Assembly (NCBI RefSeq): GCF_030406405.1
Contig: NZ_JAUEPL010000005.1
Span: 1 to 64,000 of the forward strand
Reading direction: 5' to 3'
DNA length: 64,000 nt
Origin: Streptomyces ficellus
GTDB lineage: Bacteria; Actinomycetota; Actinomycetes; Streptomycetales; Streptomycetaceae
A model generated the notes under the pieces. The model worked only from the letters and a program-made list of their open reading frames with translations, was not told the origin of the DNA and did not search any database. How positions within the stretch are numbered: the stretch's first letter is position 1; every line of letters begins with the position of its first letter. Positions 46,408 through 57,341 of this stretch are shown piece after piece. Position numbers and translations under genes: made by a program.

Positions 46408-47207
46408 CAGGTGCCGGCCAGCGGCATCGCGGCCGCCACCAGCCGGCCGTTGGCCGCCGCCTTCTCCAGCGCGTCACGCAGCAGGTCCTCGCGCGGCTGC
46501 TGGCCGATGGACCCGACCGGGGCGGCGAAGACCAGGACCCTGTGCGACTTGTTCGCCGCGGCGCGCCAGCCCTCGGTGACCTGGAGCGGCTGGTGGGCCT
46601 GCCACCAGGCGACCGGGCTGCCACCGCCCGTACCCGGCTGGAGGATGGCGTGCAGCTGGCCCATGGCGAGCAGCACGGACCAGCCGGCGATGGGGCTCGG
46701 CTTCTGGTTCACGTCGGTGACCGGCAGGAAGCCCTGCTCGATCAGCAGCGGAAGGAAGTCGTCGCCGCCGCTGCCGGTCGTGCCGGGCCGGGCGATGGGG
46801 GCGGTCGGTTCGACGACGAGAGCGGGGTGCAGCTCGTTGTCGATCAGTACGAGACCGCTGGTGACGCCCAGCACGGCCTGCTCGCCGATGGCCACGGGGG
46901 TCACGGGGGTCATGGGCGCCGCCTGCGGCTCCGCACCGGTGATGGACCGGACGGCGCCCTGGAGCTGGTCCTCGGCGACCTTGACGACCTGGGAGGGGAT
47001 GCAGGTGGCGTGGGCGAAGGCGAGGACGGCGGTCTCCTCGCCGACGAACAGCACGGTGCTGGTGCGCTCCTGCTCGGAGTCGCCCGGGGTGCGGCAGGAG
47101 GTGCAGTCGTAGCTGCCCAGTGCGTTCTCGCCGGCGAGCAGCCGGTCGGCCTCTTCGTCGCCGATCTCGGCGCGTACGTCCTCGCTGACGTCGAGCATGC
47201 GGGGCAC
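46407..47207 (-). CDS. Conserved hypothetical protein with CxxC motif
   Basis: 266 aa from GTG 47207 (minus), with GAGGAG nine bases upstream. It begins MLDVSEDVRAEIGDEEADRL and has YDCTSCRTPGD (~33-43), a single CxxC that could bind metal or be redox-active. Beta-strand-rich segments follow (TAVLAFAHATCIPSQVVKVA, GVTSGLVLIDNELHPALVVE). No signal peptide or membrane helix. It appears to be a Streptomyces-specific family; function unknown. Confidence 0.75.
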   Translation of the reverse strand: MPRMLDVSEDVRAEIGDEEADRLLAGENALGSYDCTSCRTPGDSEQERTSTVLFVGEETAVLAFAHATCIPSQVVKVAEDQLQGAVRSITGAEPQAAPMTPVTPVAIGEQAVLGVTSGLVLIDNELHPALVVEPTAPIARPGTTGSGGDDFLPLLIEQGFLPVTDVNQKPSPIAGWSVLLAMGQLHAILQPGTGGGSPVAWWQAHQPLQVTEGWRAAANKSHRVLVFAAPVGSIGQQPREDLLRDALEKAAANGRLVAAAMPLAGT

Positions 47208-47391
47208 GGGTGGCTCCTCGGACTCGTTGCGTGCGATACCGGGCGGATCCCGGTTCGTCTCATGAAGAGCTCAACGGGTGATCTGCGGCCGGAGTCACGG
47301 TCTGCGTGCCGCCCCGGTGCGTGGGCCGACCGGGTGGGGCCCTCGCGACGCCCCGCGCGGCGGCGGCGAGGGGCCGCCCGGGGCCGCCTAG

Positions 47392-48621
<1,230 letters not shown>

Positions 48622-48625
<4 letters not shown>

Positions 48626-51402
48626 GACACGATCCGCCCCGCCTCCATGACGTGCACGGTGTGGGCGATGTCCGCGACGAGGTCGAGGTCGTGCTCGACG
48701 ACGAGCACGGCCGTCCCGTCCGCCGCGAGGGCCTTGAGTACGCGGGCGAGGGCGGCGGTCTCGCCCGCGTCGAGCCCGGCGGCGGGCTCGTCGAGCAGCA
48801 GCGTGTGCGGCCGCCCGGCCAGCGCCCGGGCCAGCTCGACCCGCCGCAGGGTGCCGGTGGACAGCCCGGCGGCGGGCAGGAGGCGGGCGCCGGTCAGCCC
48901 GAGGAGCCGCAGGGCCTGCTCGACCGCGCGCGGATCGTCGCGTACGCGGCCCTGTTCGGCGCCGACGCGTACGTTCTCCTCGACCGTCAGGGTCGGGAAG
49001 ACGGCCAGCTCCTGGAACGTCCGGGCGATCCCGAGCCGGGTACGGGCGTGAGCGGGGAGCGCGGTGATGTCGGCGCCGTCGAGCGTGACGCGGCCGGAGG
49101 TGGGGCGCGTGGTGCCGGCCAGGCAGTGGAACAGGCTGCTCTTGCCGGCGCCATTGGGCCCGATGAGGGCGGTGATCCCGCCGGGCGGGACGAGCAGGTC
49201 GACGCGGTCGAGGGCGGTGAACCCGCCGTAGCGGAGGGTGAGGCGGTGGGCCTCCAGGCCGCGGGTGCGGGTGGGGGCGGGGGTGGGAGCGGGTGCGGCG
49301 GCTGCGGCCGGTGCCGGCCGGTGGGGGTGCGCCCGGCCCTCGGCCGGGCTGGTGTCCCTACCCGTGCGGGTGGGGAGGTCGGGTGCGGGTCTTCCCGTGG
49401 GTGGCCGGCCGCCGTCGGCGGCTGCGGGTGGCGTTCGGCCTCCGGCCGGGCCGGTGCCATACGTCCTTGGCTCCCGTGAGGCCGGTGGCCGGTCGCGGAC
49501 CGGGCTGATGCGCGGTGGAGCACCGTCCTGCGCCGGGCGCCCGGCGGAAGACGGACGGGCTGCACGCGCGCGTGCCGCGCGCAAGGCACCGCCTCGGCCC
49601 CCGGCCATCCCGGCGCCGGGACGCTTTGCGGTACCGGGCAGCAGCGACGTCAGGGGCGGGAGGCGGGCTGTCAGGGCGGCCAGGAGGCCGATGACCGCCG
49701 CCGCCGCGCCGCCCCGTGCGCCCGCGTCCAGGCCGACCAGGAGCACCGCCGCCGCCAGCGGGGACAGCAGGCTGTCCGCGCCCAGCACCAGGACAGCCGC
49801 GAACCACAGCAGGCCGCGCACGGGGTCGTACGCCTCCGGGTCGAACGCGCGCACGCCCATGCCCAGCAGGCCGCCGCCCAGAGCCGCCAGGGCCGCGCCC
49901 GCCACGAAGGCGAGGAGCTTCAGGGCGGGTACCGGCACGCCCGCCGCCTCCGCGCCCGCCTCGTGGTCGCGCAGCGCGGCCAGCGCCCTGCCCGTACGCC
50001 CCCGGCGAAGCGCCGCGACGTACAGCAGGGCCAGGGCGAGGACGACCAGTTCCAGGACGTAGTAGCGGCGGTCCGAGGCGAAGCCGGCCGGGCGCGACAG
50101 GGACAGCCCCGCCGTCGCGTACGGCTGCGCGAAGACGAACCGGCTCGCCGCCACCCCCACCGCCAGCGTCGCCAGCGCCAGCGCCAGGCCGTGGCGGCGG
50201 ATCGCCGGCCACCCGGTCAGCACCCCCAGCGGGGCGACCAGCACCACGGCCACCAGCAGCGCGGTCAGTTCCGGGAGCCGGGGCACCCCGGGGAAGCGCC
50301 CCGCCGCCAGCAGCGCCGTGAACAGGGCGCCCAGGCCCGCGTACGCCGCCTGGCCCAGCGAGATCTGGCCGCCCCGGCCGGTGACCACGACCAGGGACAG
50401 AAGGATGACGGCGAGCGCGGGCACCTGGACCGACGTCTGCAGGTCCGGGCCCGCGAAGCCCAGCGGCAGCAGGAACAGCACGCCCGCCACCACCCACACC
50501 CCCGCCGGCACCCGCGCCCCCGCCGTGGACGTGCGCGGCAGGGCGTCCCGCGCCCCCACGCCCGGCAGCGCCAGCGCGGCCACCAGCAGGGCCACGACGA
50601 ACAGGTTCGTGGCGACGGCCTGCACCAGCGGGCCCGCCCAGCCCACCGGGTGGAACCGGGTCAGCTGCGCCTGGCCGATACCGATCGCCAGCGCGGTCAC
50701 CACCGCCACCGGCAGGCTCCGCATCCGGGCGACCACCGCCACCGCGATCACCTCGACCACCAGCAGCGGCAGCCCGTACGGATCGAGCCGCAGGTACGGC
50801 GCGAGGAGCACGCCCGTCAGTCCGGCCGTGAACGAGCCGAACGCCCACCCCGCCGCCGACACCCGGTCCGCGTCGATCCCGCCCAGCGCCGCCAGCTCCC
50901 GGTTGTCCACCACCGCCCGCAGCTGGCGCCCCAGCCGCGTCCACCGGGTCACCGCGCCCACCGAACCGCCCACCAGGACCACCGCGGCGAGCTGGAGCCA
51001 CGGGTCGTCGCCGAGCAGCACCGGCGCGTCCGCCCGCGCCCCGCCGCCCCACAGCAGCGCCGCGCCCCCCACGAGCAGTACGAACACGCCGATCGACGCC
51101 ACCAGCGTCCGCGCCGGGTCCAGGTCGAGCACCGCCGCCGGACGGAACACCGCCCGGTCCAGCACCAGCCCGATGCCGGGGGCGACCACCAGCAGCGTCA
51201 CGCACGCGGCGAGCGGCAGCGGCCAGCCCCACTCCACCACCAGCTGGCGCAGCACGTAGGCGCAGACCATGGCGACGGCGCCGTGCGCCAGGTTGAGCAC
51301 GCCCGTCGCCCGGTAGGTGACGATGAGCCCGATCCCGGTCAGGGCGGCCGCACTGCCCACGGCCAGTCCCGCGAGGACCAGTTCGTACGTCAGGGAGGAC
51401 AC
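48622..51402 (-). CDS. Fused LivH-LivM-LivG ABC transporter protein
   Basis: 926 aa from GTG 51402 (minus), with GGGAG eight bases upstream. Three normally separate subunits are joined in one frame. LivH-like permease (~1-300; YELVLAGLAVGSAAALTGIG, LNLAHGAVAMVCAYVLRQ). LivM-like permease (~305-595; GRGGQISLGQAAYAGLGALF). A Pro/Ala/Arg linker (~600-710). LivG-like ATPase (~713-926) with Walker A GPNGAGKSSLFHCL, RTFQELAVFPTLTVEENVRV, an atypical signature LSTGTLRRVELARALAG, Walker B LLLDEPAAGLD and H-loop VEHDLDLVADI. It would import branched-chain amino acids, amides or urea, energised with LivF. Confidence 0.92.
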
Positions 51403-51406
51403 CCGG

Positions 51407-51883
51407 TCAGCTCCCGGGCTCGCACACCGGACAGGGCTCCAGCCGCGCGTCACCGACCGGAACGGCGTCCGGCTTGCCCGCCACCAGCGGGCAGTCCGGG
51501 CGGTGCGCCAGCGTCCCGCCGGGCACCCGCACCGGCGGTGCGCCGGAGGAGGGGCGGTCCTCCACGGCCTCCGCCCGCCCTGCGGGCCCCGTGGCCTCCG
51601 CGGGCCCCGTGGCCTCCGCCTGCCCTGCGGGCCCCTCGGGCTCCGTGGGCGGCCGGTGCGCCCCGGACACTCCCACCGCGGCCGGCCCCGGCGCCGCCCT
51701 GGCCAGCAGCACCGCGCCCGCCACGATCAGCGCCGCGCCCGGCACGGTCGAGGACGCCAGGTAGGGGATCTGCCGCTCGGCGAAACGTTCACCGGACACG
51801 CCGTACCAGCCCAGCACACACAGCACCGCGCCCACGGTGACGCCGACCAGTCCGCCCCACCACAGCAGTCGTGATGTCGGCAT
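51407..51883 (-). CDS. Membrane protein with C-terminal Cys motif
   Basis: 158 aa from ATG 51883 (minus), with GGAGG six bases upstream. Two N-terminal transmembrane helices (~6-27 WWGGLVGVTVGAVLCVLGWY; ~45-63 TVPGAALIVAGAVLLA). A low-complexity Gly/Pro/Ala/Glu stretch containing AEATGP repeats follows. The tail HRPDCPLVAGKPDAVPVG then LEPCPVCEPGS could hold a metal through His and three Cys. It ends 4 bp before the fused permease start, so it is the first gene of the same operon. Function unknown. Confidence 0.75.
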   Translation of the reverse strand: MPTSRLLWWGGLVGVTVGAVLCVLGWYGVSGERFAERQIPYLASSTVPGAALIVAGAVLLARAAPGPAAVGVSGAHRPPTEPEGPAGQAEATGPAEATGPAGRAEAVEDRPSSGAPPVRVPGGTLAHRPDCPLVAGKPDAVPVGDARLEPCPVCEPGS

Positions 51884-51967
51884 TCCCGGCCTCCGCTGGC
51901 GAGATGGGGTGATTCCTTGCACTATGCCCAAGAAGGCCCAAAAAGGCACAGACCCCGGAAACCGGCG

Positions 51968-52519
51968 GTGAGCCAGATGGTCCACACGATGCTTCGCAGT
52001 TCCCACCGCACCGCGGCACTCGCGGCCGCGGCGGCCCTGGTACTGGTACCGGTCGCCGCGGGCTGCGGCGACGACAACGGCGGCGAGCCCCAGCGGTCCC
52101 CCACCCCCACCGCGACCGCCACCTCGCCCGGAACCCAGACGCCGACCCAGAACCAGCCCGCCGACCCGGCGGCGGCCCGGCAGCAGATCCAGAAGAACTG
52201 GACGGCGTTCTTCAGCCCGAGGACCCCGGCAGCCGAGAAGGTCAAGCTGCTGGAGAACGGCCAGCGGATGCAGCCGGTCCTCCAGGCGTTCGCCCGGGAC
52301 CCCAACGCCGCGCAGACGTCCGTGAACGTCAAGGACGTCGCCTTCACCTCGGCCACCCAGGCCAACGTCACCTACGACCTGCTGGTCGGCGGCAGGCCCG
52401 CCCTGCCGAACTCCAAGGGCACCGCCGTCGAGCAGGACGGGACCTGGAAGGTCTCCACGAAGACGCTGTGCGCGCTGGTGAAGCTCAGCCCCAATGCGAC
52501 GGCCGTACCGGGTTGCTGA
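51968..52519 (+). CDS. Putative lipoprotein, low-molecular-weight
   Basis: 183 aa from GTG 51968; ATG 51977 and ATG 51989 are in-frame alternatives. Hydrophobic N-terminus (TAALAAAAALVLVPVAAGC) with a lipobox-like VAAGC (Cys ~33). A Thr/Pro/Gln-rich linker follows, then a ~110-residue domain (QIQKNWTAFFSPRTPAAEKV ... NVKDVAFTSATQANVTYDLL) ending TWKVSTKTLCALVKL. It resembles actinobacterial secreted SnoaL/NTF2-like accessory domains, but I cannot name a family. It overlaps the substrate-binding protein by 26 bp, so it belongs to the divergent arm of the Liv system. Confidence 0.75.
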   Translation: MSQMVHTMLRSSHRTAALAAAAALVLVPVAAGCGDDNGGEPQRSPTPTATATSPGTQTPTQNQPADPAAARQQIQKNWTAFFSPRTPAAEKVKLLENGQRMQPVLQAFARDPNAAQTSVNVKDVAFTSATQANVTYDLLVGGRPALPNSKGTAVEQDGTWKVSTKTLCALVKLSPNATAVPGC

Positions 52520-53780
52520 GGCCCTGTCGCTCGCGGCGCTCCTCACGCTGAGCGCCGCGTGCGGCAGCCGTCTGTCCGAGGGCGACTTCACCACCCGCCG
52601 GCCCGCCCCGACCACCGGCGGCGCCGAGCCCCTCCGTATCGGCGTCATCACCGGCGCCACGAGCCCCGTCGGCGGCGAAGCCCTCACCGGGCCCCGCGAC
52701 GGGGCGCTGGCGTACTTCGACGCCCTCAACGCCCGCGGCGGCATCGACGGCCGCCGCGTGGAGGTGACCGTCTGCGACGACGGCGGCAGTGGCGTCGGCA
52801 ACAACGAGTGCGTGCACCGGCTCATCGACGAAAAGCGCGTGTTCGCGCTGGTCGCCACCACCGCCCTGGACTACGCGGGCGCCCCGCGCGTCTCCGGGGC
52901 CGGCGTTCCCGACATCGGCGGCCAGCCGCTCGGCACCGCCTACGACACCTATCCGCATCTGTACGGGATCTACGGAAGCTCCGCCCCGCGCACCGGGGAC
53001 GAGCCCGGCTGGAACGGCCTCCTCTACGGCGGCACCGAGGTCTACCGCTGGTTCAAACGCGAACACGGCGCCCGTACGGCGGCCGTCGTCTCCTACAACC
53101 AGGCGGCCTCCGCCGCGTACGCCCGGCTGGTCGGCGACGGGCTGAAGGCCGAGGGCTACCGGGTCGTCACCGAACAGGTGGACTTCGCGCTGCCCAACTA
53201 CCGCGCCGTCGCCGCCGACCTGCGCGAGCAGGGCGCCGACCTCGTCTTCGACGCCCTGGACACGCACGGCAACGCCCAGCTGTGCGAGGCCATGGACGCC
53301 GTCGATGTGAACGTCACCGCCAAGGTCACCAACGTCCAGAACTGGAACCAGTCCGTGCCCCGCGACTACAAGGACGCGCCACGCTGCCGCAACGCCCTGT
53401 GGGTGACCGGCTCCAGCCGCAACCACGACGAACGCGACCACCCTTCCGTACGGGAATTCCGGCAGGCCATGAACGGCAAGCCGCTCTCGCAGTGGGCGCT
53501 GGAGGGCTGGGCCGCCGCCATGTGGTTCACGGACGCGGCGCGCCATTGCGCGAAAACCGGCCTCACGCGCGCGTGCGTCGAACGGTTCATGAACCGCGCC
53601 GAGCCCTACACCGCCCGGGACCTGCTCCTGCCCGTCCGCTTCGAGCGGCTGCCCGAGCCGCCGAGGACCCGCCACACCTGCCTGTCCGTCGCCCGCTGGC
53701 AGGACGGCCGCGGCTGGGTCTCCCAGGGGGAGATGACCAAGAACTGCGCCACCGTCCCCCAGCTCGGCTACCGGCCCTGA
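52494..53780 (+). CDS. Branched-chain-type ABC transporter substrate-binding lipoprotein
   Basis: 428 aa from ATG 52494. Signal with lipobox LSAAC (Cys23). Periplasmic-binding-protein type I fold: LRIGVITGATSPVGGEALTG, YFDALNARGGIDGRRVEVTV, RLIDEKRVFALVATTALDYA and YRAVAADLREQGADLVFDAL. This is the Leu/Ile/Val-binding family. It supplies the solute receptor for the fused permease encoded divergently from 51402. It overlaps the upstream lipoprotein gene by 26 bp. Confidence 0.9.
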   Translation: MRRPYRVAEALSLAALLTLSAACGSRLSEGDFTTRRPAPTTGGAEPLRIGVITGATSPVGGEALTGPRDGALAYFDALNARGGIDGRRVEVTVCDDGGSGVGNNECVHRLIDEKRVFALVATTALDYAGAPRVSGAGVPDIGGQPLGTAYDTYPHLYGIYGSSAPRTGDEPGWNGLLYGGTEVYRWFKREHGARTAAVVSYNQAASAAYARLVGDGLKAEGYRVVTEQVDFALPNYRAVAADLREQGADLVFDALDTHGNAQLCEAMDAVDVNVTAKVTNVQNWNQSVPRDYKDAPRCRNALWVTGSSRNHDERDHPSVREFRQAMNGKPLSQWALEGWAAAMWFTDAARHCAKTGLTRACVERFMNRAEPYTARDLLLPVRFERLPEPPRTRHTCLSVARWQDGRGWVSQGEMTKNCATVPQLGYRP

Positions 53781-53875
53781 AGCCATGCCCGCCACCAAGT
53801 ACAGTCCACTTCTGACGACCAAGGATCACCACCACCACCGACGACCAGTCCGGACCAGGGGGACGCGGCGACGCG

Positions 53876-55159
53876 ATGCACATCTCTTTTCTGCTCCACA
53901 ACGCCTACGGAATCGGCGGCACAATCCGTACGACGTTCAACCTCGCCCGAGCCCTGGCCGAGCGGCACGACGTCGAGATCGTGTCGGTCTTCCGCCACCG
54001 CGACGAGCCGACCCTCGGCGCCCCGGCCGGCGTGACCATGAAGCACCTGGTCGACCTCCGCAAGAACAGCCCCACCTACGACGGCGGCCACCCCGACTAC
54101 ACCAAGCCCGCCAGGGTCTTCCCGCGCGGCGACGGCCGGTGGAAGCAGTACAGCCGCCTCACCGACGCCCGGATCGCCGCCCACCTGAAGTCCCTCCAGG
54201 CCGATGTCGTCGTCGGCACCCGCCCCGGCCTCAACGTCCACATCGCCCGCCAGGCCCGCCGCGGCCCGGTCCGGGTCGGCCAGGAGCACCTGACGCTGGA
54301 CAGCCACGGCTACCGGCTGCGCCGCGAGATCGGCCACCGGTACGCCCTGCTCGACGCCATCACCACCGTCACCGAGGCCGACGCCCGCTCCTACCGCGGC
54401 AAGCTCAAGCTGCCGGGCGTACGCGTCGACGCGGTACCCAACAGCGTCCCGGCGCCGACCGTCGAGCCCGCCGACGGAGCCGCCAAGTGGGTCGTCGCGG
54501 CCGGCCGGCTGACCCCGGTCAAGCGGTACGACCTGCTGGTCGAGGCGTTCGCGAAGGTGGTCGCCGCCCGGCCCGACTGGCGGCTGCGCATCTACGGCGC
54601 GGGCGACGCGACCGGCAACGAGCGCAACGCGCTGCGCGCCCTGATCGAGCAGCGCGGCCTGCACAACCACGTGTTCCTGATGGGCACGGTGAACCCGCTG
54701 GAGCCCGAGTGGGTCAAGGGCTCCATCGCCGCCGTCACCTCCCGCCTGGAGTCCTTCGGGATGACCATCGTGGAGGCGATGCGCTGCGGCCTGCCCGTGG
54801 TCTCCACCGACTGCCCGCACGGCCCGGGCGAGATCATCGAGGACGGCGTCGACGGACGCCTGGTGCCGGTCGGCGACGTGGACGCGATCGCCGACGCGCT
54901 GCTCGGCCTCATCCAGGACGACGACCTGCGGCGCCGCACCGGACGGGCCGCGCTCGCCGCGTCGGAGCGGTTCGACCCGGTACGGATCGCCGAGCGCCAC
55001 GAGGCGCTGTTCGCCGAGCTGGTCGCCCGGGGCGGCAACGGCCGCTCCCGTGGCCGGGTCAGGGACGCCCTGCACCGCACCCGCGGCGGGGTGCTCGACG
55101 CCGTGTACGCGGCGCGGTACAAGGCCGCCGACGTGCTCCGGAAGGGGAAGCCCGCATGA
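53876..55159 (+). CDS. GT4 family glycosyltransferase
   Basis: 427 aa from ATG 53876, preceded by GGGGGAC. GT-B features: HISFLLHNAYGIGGTIRTTF, donor-site region WVVAAGRLTPVKRYDLLVEA (~206-225), LRIYGAGDATGNERNALRAL and the E-x7-E motif in SRLESFGMTIVEAMRCGLPV. Related enzymes act in teichoic acid or other cell-wall polymer glycosylation. The C-terminal basic tail (RDALHRTRGGVLDAVYAARY) is extra. It overlaps the next gene by 4 bp, so the two work together. Confidence 0.9.
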   Translation: MHISFLLHNAYGIGGTIRTTFNLARALAERHDVEIVSVFRHRDEPTLGAPAGVTMKHLVDLRKNSPTYDGGHPDYTKPARVFPRGDGRWKQYSRLTDARIAAHLKSLQADVVVGTRPGLNVHIARQARRGPVRVGQEHLTLDSHGYRLRREIGHRYALLDAITTVTEADARSYRGKLKLPGVRVDAVPNSVPAPTVEPADGAAKWVVAAGRLTPVKRYDLLVEAFAKVVAARPDWRLRIYGAGDATGNERNALRALIEQRGLHNHVFLMGTVNPLEPEWVKGSIAAVTSRLESFGMTIVEAMRCGLPVVSTDCPHGPGEIIEDGVDGRLVPVGDVDAIADALLGLIQDDDLRRRTGRAALAASERFDPVRIAERHEALFAELVARGGNGRSRGRVRDALHRTRGGVLDAVYAARYKAADVLRKGKPA

Positions 55160-55956
55160 CCGACGCCACGACCCCGGCCCCCGTCCCGCCCCCCGGGCCC
55201 GGCGCGCCGCGCGCGGACTGCCTCGCCGACTCCGCCGGCGGGATCACGTTCGACATAGTGGTCGTCGACACGGCCGAGCCGGTGCTGGTGCTGCGCCGGC
55301 GCGGCGGCGCCGGCCCGGCGGACGAGGCCCGGCTGCCGCTCACCCCGGCGGGCGAGGGCCATATGCGCGCGGTGCTGCCCAGCACGGTGGAGCTGGCCGA
55401 GGGCCGCTGGGACGTGTACCTGGGCGAGCGGCCCGTCGAGCCCGGCATCCGGGACCTGCGCGCCCTCATCGACCGGGTCCCCGACGAGGAGGGCAGGGTC
55501 AACGTCCACCTTCCCTACCCCACGGCGGACGGCCGGCTCGCCGTCCGCAGCTGGGTGCGCGGCCCGCACGCCGAGGCCGGCGGCCTCACTTTCGGCGAGG
55601 GCACCTGCACGGTCGACGGGATGCTGTACGGGGCGGAGCTCGGCCCCGGCGCGGTGGCCGAGGCGCGGCTGGGCGAGCGGGTCCACCAGGTGCCGGCCGA
55701 AGGCGGGCAGGGCGGCTTCGCCTTCACCCTCGCCTACGACCCGCTCGCCGAGCCGCGGCCGGTCGACGGGCAGCGGCTGTGGGAGCTGTGGCTGCGCCCC
55801 GGCCCGCACGCGGAGCCGGTGCGGATCTCCCGCATCCTGGACGACGTGTGGGACCGGAAGAACGTCTTCGTCTACCCGCGGCACCAGGGCGAGGGCTACA
55901 CGGCGGCGCCCTGCTACACCAGCGACAACGACCTGTGCGTACGGGTGACGCGCTGA
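55156..55956 (+). CDS. Unknown protein coupled to the GT4 gene
   Basis: 266 aa from ATG 55156 (ATGA overlap). Mostly beta-strand-like with alternating hydrophobics: GGITFDIVVVDTAEPVLVLR, MRAVLPSTVELAEGRWDVYL, LWELWLRPGPHAEPVRISRI and a C-terminal KNVFVYPRHQGEGYT. No signal peptide or membrane helix. The pattern resembles proteins in actinobacterial wall-polymer loci that are loosely annotated 'transferase'; I do not recognise a defined family. The coupling points to a role with the glycosyltransferase. Confidence 0.75.
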   Translation: MTDATTPAPVPPPGPGAPRADCLADSAGGITFDIVVVDTAEPVLVLRRRGGAGPADEARLPLTPAGEGHMRAVLPSTVELAEGRWDVYLGERPVEPGIRDLRALIDRVPDEEGRVNVHLPYPTADGRLAVRSWVRGPHAEAGGLTFGEGTCTVDGMLYGAELGPGAVAEARLGERVHQVPAEGGQGGFAFTLAYDPLAEPRPVDGQRLWELWLRPGPHAEPVRISRILDDVWDRKNVFVYPRHQGEGYTAAPCYTSDNDLCVRVTR

Positions 55957-56006
55957 GCCCTCATCGCGGACGGTAGCTGTCCGCGACCGGTGGCAGACTC
56001 GCGTCC

Positions 56007-56972
56007 ATGTTGGAGACCTCGGCACGACTGCTGCGCCTGCTGTCCCTGCTCCAGGCGCACCGCGACTGGTCGGGCCCCGACCTCGCGGAACGGCTCGGCG
56101 TCACCCCGCGCACGGTGCGCCGCGACGTCGACCGGCTGCGCGAGCTGGGCTACCCGGTCAACGCCACCCCCGGCACCGGCGGCGGCTACCAACTGGGCGC
56201 GGGCGCCGCGCTGCCGCCGCTGCTGCTGGACGACGACGAGGCGGTCGCGGTCGCCGTCGGGCTGCGCACCGCGGCGGGCAGCGGCATCGAGGGCGTCGGC
56301 GAGACCTCCGTGGGCGCCCTGGCCAAGCTGGAGCAGGTCCTGCCCGACCGGCTGCGCCGCCGGGTCAGCACGCTCACCACGTTCACCGTCCCCATGCTGC
56401 GCGCCCCCGAGTCCCCGGTGGACCCCTCCGTGCTCACCGAACTCGCGGGCGCCTGCCGGGACAGCGAGCGGCTGCGCTTCGCGTACCGGGACCACAGCGG
56501 CGCGGCCACCCGCCGCACCGTCGAGCCGCACCGCCTGGTGTGCAGCGAGCGCCGCTGGTACCTCGTCGCCTGGGACGTGGACCGCCGCGACTGGCGCACG
56601 TTCCGGGCGGACCGGATCGTCCCCAAGCCGCCGCACGGTCCGCGCTTCGCGCCCCGTACACCGCCCGCCGAGGACCTGGCGGCGTACGTCTGCGAGGGCG
56701 TGTCCACGACGGCGTACGCGGCGAAGGCCGTGATCCGCGTGCACGCGCCGCTCGCCGAGGCCGCCCGGGCGGTGGGCCCGGCGGACGGCCACCTGGAGGC
56801 CGAGAGCGACACGACGTGCGTCCTGCGCACAGGGGCCACGAGTCTCGATGTCATGGTGATCCACGTCGTGCTGATGGGGCTGGAGTTCGAGGTGATCGAA
56901 CCGCCCGAGCTGGACGCCCGCATCAGGGACATCCGTGACCGTCTCTCACGGGCCCTGGACCGGTCCGCGTAG
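56007..56972 (+). CDS. WYL-domain transcriptional regulator
   Basis: 321 aa from ATG 56007. An N-terminal HTH_11 domain (~5-60; ARLLRLLSLLQAHRDWSGPD, RTVRRDVDRLRELGYPV) is followed by a WYL domain (~135-230; RTVEPHRLVCSERRWYLVAW, DVDRRDWRTFRADRI) and a WCX C-terminal region. WYL domains bind single-stranded nucleic acid or small ligands and often regulate DNA-damage or defence genes. Its target is not evident; the perfect inverted repeat downstream (57029-57071) is a candidate site. Confidence 0.92.
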   Translation: MLETSARLLRLLSLLQAHRDWSGPDLAERLGVTPRTVRRDVDRLRELGYPVNATPGTGGGYQLGAGAALPPLLLDDDEAVAVAVGLRTAAGSGIEGVGETSVGALAKLEQVLPDRLRRRVSTLTTFTVPMLRAPESPVDPSVLTELAGACRDSERLRFAYRDHSGAATRRTVEPHRLVCSERRWYLVAWDVDRRDWRTFRADRIVPKPPHGPRFAPRTPPAEDLAAYVCEGVSTTAYAAKAVIRVHAPLAEAARAVGPADGHLEAESDTTCVLRTGATSLDVMVIHVVLMGLEFEVIEPPELDARIRDIRDRLSRALDRSA

Positions 56973-57341
56973 CCCGATCGGGCGGTGCGTCCGGCGGTGG
57001 GTCCGGAGGTGCGCCCGGCGATGTGCCGGCGTACCGGGAATTGCGCGGGCGGCCATGAATTCCCGGTACGCCCTCCATTCTCGTGACGATATGCCGAAGG
57101 CTATTCGGAGGCGGGGGGAAATTCGCCCGTACGGCGGATCGGGGCGGGTCGGGGGACGTAAGGAATTCCCCCGGAATTGGCCACCGGCGGCTCGGGGAGT
57201 GAAGAGGGACGTACGGAACGCATAGCGAACGTATGTCGTGATCCTGTGACACAAGCGTGACCGGGGAGGTACGTGAGGGTGGTGTGGCCCTGTCCGGCGC
57301 CAGGCTTCCGTCACCGTCCGCGGCCGCCTACGGTGAAGGGC
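56973..57341. other. Intergenic region with a strong inverted repeat
   Basis: 369 bp with no supported gene. It holds a 14-bp perfect inverted repeat (57029-57071) and two further GGAATT-type sites (57162-57169, 57173-57178). It is AT-richer than average around 57055-57240. Confidence 0.6.
57029..57071. promoter_or_regulatory. 14-bp perfect inverted repeat (terminator or operator)
   Basis: GCGTACCGGGAATT (57029-57042) pairs exactly with AATTCCCGGTACGC (57058-57071) around a 15-nt loop, 56 bp after the WYL gene. No T tract follows. Either the WYL-gene terminator or a protein-binding site. Confidence 0.75.
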
